From assembly GCA_947167045.1 (NCBI GenBank), contig CAMVGO010000011.1, forward strand, positions 1 to 54,429: a stretch of 54,429 bases of DNA, given 5' to 3'. This stretch comes from an uncultured Clostridia bacterium. Lineage in GTDB: Bacteria; Bacillota; Clostridia; Saccharofermentanales; Saccharofermentanaceae. The notes under the pieces are model-generated. The model worked only from the letters and a program-made list of their open reading frames with translations. It ran no database searches and was not told the DNA's origin. Positions within the stretch are counted from its first letter, which is position 1; every line of letters starts with the position of its first letter. The translations under genes were made by a program, and so were the position numbers. Shown here piece by piece: positions 26,931-35,100 of this stretch.

Positions 26931-26967
26931 CTGATTATTTAATTTGGTAGTTTAGCTGACTATCAGA

Positions 26968-27393
26968 TTAAGAAGCCTTTGCTGCTGTCCAAGATGCAGT
27001 TCCAGTGTTCCATGTATACTTGTAGCCATTAATAACTACAGAACCACCATCCTGAACAATACCTTTATCATCAACTGTAAAACTAATATCTGAAATTTTT
27101 GATGTGTCACCAATTAAATCATTAACAGTAACACCATTTCCAGAAGAGGTGGTACCCGTAATCTTTTTGTCTGTTGCATCTTTGAAATCAACAGAATACT
27201 GATATGTTGCTGCTGACTGAACGGCTGTCAATACTGTAGCTGCCATCTGATAATCCTTTTCCTGTCTTGCTCTCTGAATGTATCCGGTGAGTGCAGGAAC
27301 GAGCATAGCTGCGAGTACTGCGAGGATAACGAGAACGACAATGAGCTCTACCAATGTGAAACCCTTCTTAGTTGACTTACCTACTTTTTTCAT
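26968..27393 (-). CDS. pilA: Major type IV pilin
   Basis: 141 residues. Leader KKVGKSTKKG then FTLVELIVVLVILAVLAAML: cleavage after Gly, Phe+1 and Glu+5, the standard type IV prepilin signal and assembly helix. The globular remainder (about 40-141) is small, Ser/Thr/Asp-rich with few aromatics. Perfect AAGGAGG site, own strong promoter and own terminator, as expected for the most abundant subunit. The short 5' leader contains a repeated AAAC stretch. Confidence 0.92.
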   Translation of the reverse strand: MKKVGKSTKKGFTLVELIVVLVILAVLAAMLVPALTGYIQRARQEKDYQMAATVLTAVQSAATYQYSVDFKDATDKKITGTTSSGNGVTVNDLIGDTSKISDISFTVDDKGIVQDGGSVVINGYKYTWNTGTASWTAAKAS

Positions 27394-27475
27394 TTTAGTG
27401 ACCTCCTTTTTGATTCACCCTAAGTGAGTTTGTTTGTTTGTTTTGTCAAAAGTGTTTGACTTGCTTGATGGTCTT

Positions 27476-27504
27476 ACTATAACCCATCCACAAACGGACT
27501 TCAA
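27476..27504 (-). promoter_or_regulatory. Major pilin promoter
   Basis: Minus strand TTGAAG (27499-27504), 17-bp spacer, TATAGT (27476-27481), about 83 nt upstream of the ATG. Confidence 0.78.
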
Positions 27505-27626
27505 CACATTTATGCCACAATTAATGGTTGGGTAACAATTTATTAACCCGATTCTGTCAAAAACGGGGTTTGCAAACGAAATATGAATGAAACACTTAAT
27601 ATATGAGAAAGTAATAATGTAAAAGC

Positions 27627-28388
27627 TTACTGGAAGCAAAGCACGGCGCTTCTTGTATATACAGAGCCTTTCATATCCAATACAGTTACATCACATGTAA
27701 CATATGCAGGTCTGGGAATATCTTCAGAAGTGTACTTAAGATCATGGAATCTCAATTCCACTGTATAACCCATATATGTGGCCTGTGTAAACGGATTCGT
27801 GAAATCAAAATAATCAAACGGGTAAATATACTGATCACCGCTTATCTCGACCGCATTGCTCTCATAATATCCGTAATGGACCAAACCTGATCTGGCATCA
27901 GCCTCATCAATGCTGTAAATAGAACGGCTGACAGTTCCGTTCGCGTCTCCGTCTTCATCTTTAAATGAAGTTTCAGACATATCCTTCTCAAAAACAGCAG
28001 CACTTAAAGTATTACTAAGTTCATAATTTGCAGCAATGGTCTCACAATATTTGCTGTTTCTCCTGAACACAAGTACACTTCCTGCCGGTTTCAGATCCAC
28101 ATCCGTCATCACTGTTCCGTCATAACTGTCAGGATTTGCTATCCAGGCATCACCTGTACCCGTAATAATGGCCTTTAAACATTCCGTTCTCAATGCTTCG
28201 ACAACGGAATCAGCTACGATCTGGGCCCTGTTCTGATCAAGAGCTCTGGTATAGATCTTAGAAACAGGCAGGATGAGCATAACACATGCAGCTGCAAATA
28301 AAGCTGTTAATGCCATTGCAACTACCAGCTCAACAAGAGTAATACCTTTCCTTGTTTCCTTTACCTGCTTTTTCATATCATTACTCAT
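27627..28388 (-). CDS. Minor pilin (PilW/GspJ-like)
   Basis: 253 residues with prepilin leader ending KETRKG, then ITLVELVVAMALTALFAAAC (Glu+5 present). The globular region is about 215 residues, long for a pilin and like PilW/GspJ subunits. The start at 28388 overlaps the previous stop; an ATG at 28376 giving a shorter leader MKKQVKETRKG is equally plausible. Third of the pilin-like genes after the giant pilin. Confidence 0.86.
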   Translation of the reverse strand: MSNDMKKQVKETRKGITLVELVVAMALTALFAAACVMLILPVSKIYTRALDQNRAQIVADSVVEALRTECLKAIITGTGDAWIANPDSYDGTVMTDVDLKPAGSVLVFRRNSKYCETIAANYELSNTLSAAVFEKDMSETSFKDEDGDANGTVSRSIYSIDEADARSGLVHYGYYESNAVEISGDQYIYPFDYFDFTNPFTQATYMGYTVELRFHDLKYTSEDIPRPAYVTCDVTVLDMKGSVYTRSAVLCFQ

Positions 28389-28716
28389 CCGCTACATAAA
28401 CATAATATGTATATGTCTGACCCTCAACTTCAATGTTGTATACAAGCCTGGAAACCGCTTTACCGTTAAAGACCTGTAAAGGAGCCGGAGACTCTGTATT
28501 GGTCTTGGTTGCAATCCTGTGCTGAAGTTCGGTCAGAGCCTGATCGTTATATTTCCGGATATTACCGGCTCTGATATCCGTTCTGGAAGCATACGATATG
28601 CTCTGAGTAAACATGACTAACATGATCGATAGCAGAGCAAAAGCAACGACCACTTCGACGATCGTCTCACCCTTGGTGTCTCTGATTAATCGATCATTCT
28701 TTCTTATCTTCTTCAT
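28381..28716 (-). CDS. Minor pilin (PilV/GspI-like)
   Basis: 111 residues. Leader ends NDRLIRDTKG, then ETIVEVVVAFALLSIMLVMF: Glu+5 present, and position +1 is Glu rather than Phe/Met. It starts 1 nt after the previous stop and overlaps the next gene. Size and position in the gene order fit GspI/PilV. Confidence 0.85.
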   Translation of the reverse strand: MKKIRKNDRLIRDTKGETIVEVVVAFALLSIMLVMFTQSISYASRTDIRAGNIRKYNDQALTELQHRIATKTNTESPAPLQVFNGKAVSRLVYNIEVEGQTYTYYVYVADE

Positions 28717-28717
28717 A

Positions 28718-29158
28718 TCAGCTTACCCGCATGAACATCTTTCCGGATTTGAAATATGTAAGTGTATAGACATATTCCTCATCTGCCGCTTTTGCAGTGA
28801 TAATAACATCAAAATACTCAGCGTTTTTGCTCCTAGCTACTGCGTTTACTTTTACCAGGTTTTCAGGATCTTCATCACTGACAAGCACCTGACCGTTATA
28901 TTCATCCAGCGGGAGATTCCCACCGGCAATAAGCGAATCCAAAGCAGAACCCATACTCTTAGCCGCCTCGTAAGCCTGATCCTGATAGTATTGTTTATCT
29001 GCCGAAGCCATCAAAGTATTAACACTCACAGACAGGATAATTACACTCGTAACTACAAGAATGGATATGATCGTAACCAATACGATACTGGCACCTTCGT
29101 TATTCCGAAGGATATCTTTGGCTCTTCTGTATAAAACTGTCTTATTCTGTCGTTTCAT
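28718..29158 (-). CDS. Minor pilin-like protein without Glu+5 (PilX/GspK-like)
   Basis: 146 residues. MKRQNKTVLYRRAKDILRNN then EGASIVLVTIISILVVTSVI: after a Gly the assembly helix lacks Glu at +5, as in GspK/PilX-type tip subunits. ATG at 29158 sits 1 nt after the stop of the giant pilin gene, with GAGGA about 10 nt upstream; an in-frame ATG further upstream lies within that gene. The globular part is small. Tip role is inferred from the missing Glu+5 and gene order. Confidence 0.75.
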   Translation of the reverse strand: MKRQNKTVLYRRAKDILRNNEGASIVLVTIISILVVTSVIILSVSVNTLMASADKQYYQDQAYEAAKSMGSALDSLIAGGNLPLDEYNGQVLVSDEDPENLVKVNAVARSKNAEYFDVIITAKAADEEYVYTLTYFKSGKMFMRVS

Positions 29159-29159
29159 A

Positions 29160-32100
29160 TCAGTCAGTATCCTCTTCATCCCACTTCGCATAGAGAGTAA
29201 AATCTTCCGTCACAGGCAGAGCCTCATCGAAATCATAAGGAGTTGTAAGTTCAGTATCGGTAAACCAACCTCCGAAGACAAAACCGTCAAGTGTCGGATC
29301 GGCAGGCTTTACGATCGGAGTCGGGCAGGTTACCGTCTGTTCATCAACAGCAGAACCTCCGTTGGAATCGAACGTAACGGTGTGTGTCTGAGGATCCCAC
29401 TTTGCATACAGAGTGTAATCCTTGGTAATCTCAATATCAAAATTAGGCCACTTATTGGTGCAGTCAGGATCTGAATACCAGCCTGCAAAGTCATATCCTG
29501 GTCTGTTAGGATCTTCAGGCTTGACCATGGAATCACCGTCAGGAACCGTCTGTTCCAGCGACTGTCCATCATAAAGCATGAATGTAACCGTCCAGAGTCT
29601 CGTCCATTTTGCATACAACTTCAGATCTGTCGTGACAGGAGTCGAGAAGTTATATTCGACAGCATAGGATGCATTCTTATACCATCCGTCGAATCTGTAA
29701 CCTTCAAAAGTAGGATCGGCCGGCTGCGTAACAGTATCACCGGATACTACATATACAGGATTTTCCTGATCGCCAAGAGAACCGCCTAATGTTTCAAAAT
29801 CGACTCTGAATACCGGCAGGATAGCATACTCGGCAGTAACACTTCCGGAACAGTTCTTGATTCCCGTAATGGTAATGGTCTTCGTTCCTTCATCGACAGT
29901 GTTATTACCGTAATCAACAGAATAATCACTCGGATCAAGGGTCTTGCCGTTAAACGACAGAGCAACTGCCGGAGTATGTGAGTCACCATCCCAGGCGATC
30001 TTCGTATACTCTAAGTCTACTGTAGCCGAACCTGTAATATCTGCCCTTGCGATGGTAAACGGAACGATCTTGAATACACCGGTATAATTAACCGTCTCAG
30101 CGACTTCAGCAAGCAGATAATATGAACCGGCATCAAGATCCTTCATTGCTTCAGGAAGGTCAGCAGCACTGCAAGGAGCTACTACACGCTTATCAGCAAC
30201 AGAGCACGTTTCTTCAGTATAAACAGAATACTGAGGTTCGCCGAAGATCGTCTCAAGCTCAGCGGACAGTTCACTGGGATCATAACTCCATGTCCAGCCT
30301 GAGATAGCAGGTTCCTGCGTAATACGGTTCGTAGCCTGTGTTATCTCGAATGTCTTTATAGCAGAACCGCTGTACTGATCAGATACAGGAACTATCCTGA
30401 CAGTAGCTACGCCCGCATAAATATTGCTGAAATACTGAACTTCAAAATCAGTATTCTCTACAAGTGTTCTTCCGTCGATTCGTACGATTACTCCGGGCCT
30501 GATCTCACTGCCGGTATAGACTAATTCTTCCGGAGTAGCATTAAGGAGTGTAATATCAGCGCCAGCCAAGTTTCTGCCAACGATCTTAAACTTATCCGGT
30601 GATTCCTTTTCATCCGTATAGTTACCATATCCGATTACCTTAACGGTTACTTCTCCGATATTGATATTATCCGGATCATATTCAAGATAATAGTCTGTAT
30701 TCATAACAAGCTCATCGTCTCCGACCATTACCGTGATATCAGGGATGATCGGAGCGCCGGTATACTCATGCTGAGCCATGTCAAGATCGTCTGGATGAGC
30801 GATCGTGATAACAGCGTTGCTGATGGATGCTTTCTCTATTGTGAATTCCTTTTCAACAGCACCATAATACTCACCTATACCGGATATAATAGCTGTCGCC
30901 TGACCGACTCTGTCGTTATTTGTATAAGTTATCTCGTAATGAGTACCGTAATCCAGTTCAACACCACCGACTGTAATTGTCAGATAATTATCAATCAGTA
31001 CACCGTCTTTATCATAATCAAATATCGTCTCGCTCATCGAGATGCATTCGTCAGTGATCTCGTGCGTTCCTACTGTGACAACAGGCCAGTCACCCCAATG
31101 CTCAGAATTAACAACCGCACGGAATGCATATGTTTCTCCTAAAGATTGATCAAACGGTCTGCCTGTATGGGAATTGCTTCCTTTGATGACAGAGGCATCT
31201 GCATAACTCAGATTGTTAATGCTCTCGTTAAGCGGAATATTGCCAAGAATATTCATAGAATTATTCATGCCAGCCAAAACATAACATACATTATTATTGT
31301 ATTTAAAATAATTAGTCTTAGCTGAATAACCCGCAAAAGCACCGGTAGTATCTGCAACAGAACCAATTACACGGCCTGTACAATAGCAGGCTTGAGCCTG
31401 TGAATCGTTATGTCTGTATCCATAGAATCCGCCAACATAATTGCCGGTGCCAAGAACTGATGCTGTGGAATAGCAATCATATGTTTTCACTCCGCCATAA
31501 GTCCAACCAAAGAAGCCGCCTACATATCCGTTTCCTGTAACATCACCCTTACCGGAGATGTACTGTCCTGAATAAGTATGACCGCTTACATAGCAGTTCT
31601 TTATCTCACCCTTGTTGATCTTACCTATGAATCCGCCGACAGCAGCTCCATTTGCAGCTGTTACGGACACTGTAGTATAGCTTTGCTCCAAATTCAGATT
31701 GCTTTCAGAAGATCCGGCAAATCCGCCTGCCAAAACATTATTACCTTTTGCAACAACGCTATAACTACCTGGATTATATACTGCATCCTTACCAAACATC
31801 GTATCACCGTCAAAGTAACCGGGTGTCTTGATCTCAACATCAGGACCAACGTGGCTGTTGTATATTTTTCCAGTAGCGATCCTACCGGCAAAACCGCCAA
31901 CGCTTATGCCGGTAGCAGTATCGTCAGACTGGACTGAAACATTTGCGTAAGCCTTACGTATCTCGCCATTGATCATGTATCCGACAACACCGCCGACATT
32001 TGATCCGGCAGAACGGACAGCTGCGTTAACTCCATCCACACTGGTGATCCTGACATACTGCTTGTCTGTGGAGAGCTTCGCATTGAAGCGGCCAAATACA

Positions 32101-35100
32101 CCACCTACTCCATATTCGGTAGCATCACTGTCAGGAACAGCCATTCCGGCAATCCTTGAAGTGGCATCAATAGTTACATCAACAGGTATTTCGATAGAGC
32201 ATGCACGGCTGCCGGTCGTCACGATACTTCCGAATACGCCGCCGGCTTCATAGCAGACAGGTGTCTTAGCCTTAGCATTACCGGGAACATCATTACCAAA
32301 TATATCTCCTATATTAGTATAAGAATTCAATGCTAATTTAATACTTCCGGCTTTATATGCGGCACAGTATGCTTCACCAAAAACACCACCGACCTTTGAT
32401 TCGCCGATAACACTTGCATCATCCAGCTTCACGTTTATGTGGGCAAACGTTGCAACATTAGTTGCTTGATTACCGTTATAACAGTCAGTTCTTCCGCAGA
32501 AACCGCCAACTTCACTGCCGCCTACGCTGATAACAGCCTTTACGTTATCAACATTATATGTGACAGGAGTTTTATTGAATTCATTCTGGTCATTGTTTCC
32601 GATGCCGCCATGTGCTGCATATCCGCTTCCGATCCATCCGCCGACCCTGCTGCCTCCATTAAGTGAAACAACACAAAGATCCGGTCCGTCCTTTGCAGAA
32701 ATATTCGAAAGACAGCAATTCTGCTGGAATCCGTCAACACCTATCTGACCGACTATACCACCTATAGAACTGCCGTTTGCTCCGATGAATACCGTATTTC
32801 CGTATACGCGAGCAGGGAAGTGATCAGTATCGACGAATTCATCCGTATGGACTACACCGCCCTGTCCCTTCAGAACAACTCCTCCGGTCTGACCGCCGCC
32901 GGTAACACCAAGACGGCCGTCCACGAATATACCGACAACACCGCCTACACAAGCATTTCCGTTATCTGTGTCAGTACCGGTGTTCTTAGGGTCGAACAGA
33001 TAAGCAGAATTAAGCGTAGCTTCAACATATACCAAGGCTGCAGAATTATAATGAGCGGCTTCCTTATAACCGACCTGTCCAACAGCACCGCCGATGTTTG
33101 TATCGCCGCTGAGCGCATAATCGGCTGAAATGTTTGAATAGATCCTGAGTATTCTTCCCCAATGTGATCCGTTGAGGACATTATTACCAGTCTGGTCCGG
33201 TCTTGCGGAAGCATAACCCAAAGCACCGCCGACGCAGTTGTCACCGATAACCTTGGCATTACCTGAGATATAAGAGTCGATCTGTGTGATATTACAGATA
33301 TTGTAACCGATGGCACCTCCGACATTATCATGTCCGATGGTTCTTCCTGAGCCCTGAACACGAGAGATGATACTTGCCAGCACAATATCCTTATTATCAG
33401 AAGAGGAATAACCTATCGCTCCTCCGACATTATTTTTCTTGCCTTCAACAATGCCACTAACAGTAGAATCCACCTTGGTTATTTTCGCACGGTTAAATCC
33501 AATGGCGCCGCCGACATTATCCCCGGTGCCTGTGATATTACCGTTGATAATTGTCTCAACAGACTTGATCTCGCCTTTATCAGGAGTAAGGAGATTCTGG
33601 CCTAAGACTCCACCGACATTGCCTGCACCTTCGATCTTACCGCCAACATCAAGACGGACATCCAACTTGGACCTGTAAAGAGAATTATCGTTATAGCCGA
33701 CAGCTCCGCCGACATTTGAACCGTTAGCCGTAACAGTCGAGGTTCCCAATCTGACTTCTATCGGGAATAAATTGGTATTATTCGTTGTATCTTTATTAGC
33801 AACTATATTTCCGATCGCACCACCGGCATTAGCATTCTGATTAGAAGCTGCTGTGCTTCTGACTGTCCAGGCGGCCTTCGAGAAATCAACTTTTATCATA
33901 GAATCAGCATCACGGTAGAAAGGCAGAGAATAATAAATCTTACCTACAGCTCCGCCAACATTTGTGCTTCCTTCGATATATGAACCGTCATGTGTCATGC
34001 CATATAAAGAAGACACTTTGATGCATCCTTTGAATTTACCACCGGTTGCAAAAATAGAACCGACTGCGCCTCCTACATTCTCACCTGTTCCACTGATACG
34101 TGTCTGAGGATTGAGGATTACATTAAGACCAATAGTAATATCTTTAGCGTTACCAGTATCAATATAAGTAAATGATGTAGCATCTACAGATTCATTTCCG
34201 ACAATACGGCCGATAGCGCCACCAACATCTTTTTTACCTGATATCCACAACACAAGTCTGTTAAGGTCAGCCTGAGCAGGCATGATAATGACTGGAGCCT
34301 TATCATCTCTAATCCTGAGAGCTCCGCAGATACCGCCTGTACCAGAAACATTTTTGCTTGTACCGCCTTCGATCGTTAATTTCGGGTTAGTACTATTACC
34401 TTTTAGTTCGATAGTACCCTTTGTGTTATTGTTATCGACGAGAATATCACCGCAAACACCGCCAACCAAAGCTGCAGATCCGGTGACTTTGGAATCAGCC
34501 TTTACGATTGAACTGATTTTTGAACTGTTCTGGAAATACAGTATTCTTCCTGCAGCTCCTCCGACGCAGTTTCCTCCGCTGATCGTAGAGCCGTTCAAAA
34601 CAGATTGAATTATACCGAACTGACTCTTGTTGCTGCATCCGACTGCACCGCCTACAAAATCAGAACCGGTTATAGGTCCATAATTAACTGCATATATTTT
34701 TCCGTTATTAATTGAAGCAAAGCCTATAGCTCCGCCTACATGATGTTTTCCTGTAATATTGCCACGATTCTCAGCATAAATGATCGCTCCGGAAGGGAGA
34801 GAAATTGAATTATCGCCAGACCCGACGCTCATTCCGCCGATAGCACCGCCGGCACCATTACCATTCGCAACATCAGAGCCGTTTGCTTTGATAACCGACT
34901 TTGAATTATTTACTGCTCTGATAATGAAGGTTGCCTGGAATTTATTGGAAGTTCCACCGACAGCACCGCCTGAACCACAACCATCAGCTGTTCCGTTAGA
35001 TCTGATAATACCGTCATTAACTACATTAATTACTATCTTTCTGGTTGAGTTAGCAGCTTCGGTGCTGGCGTATCCTATGGCTCCGCCTGAAGCGAAAGCT

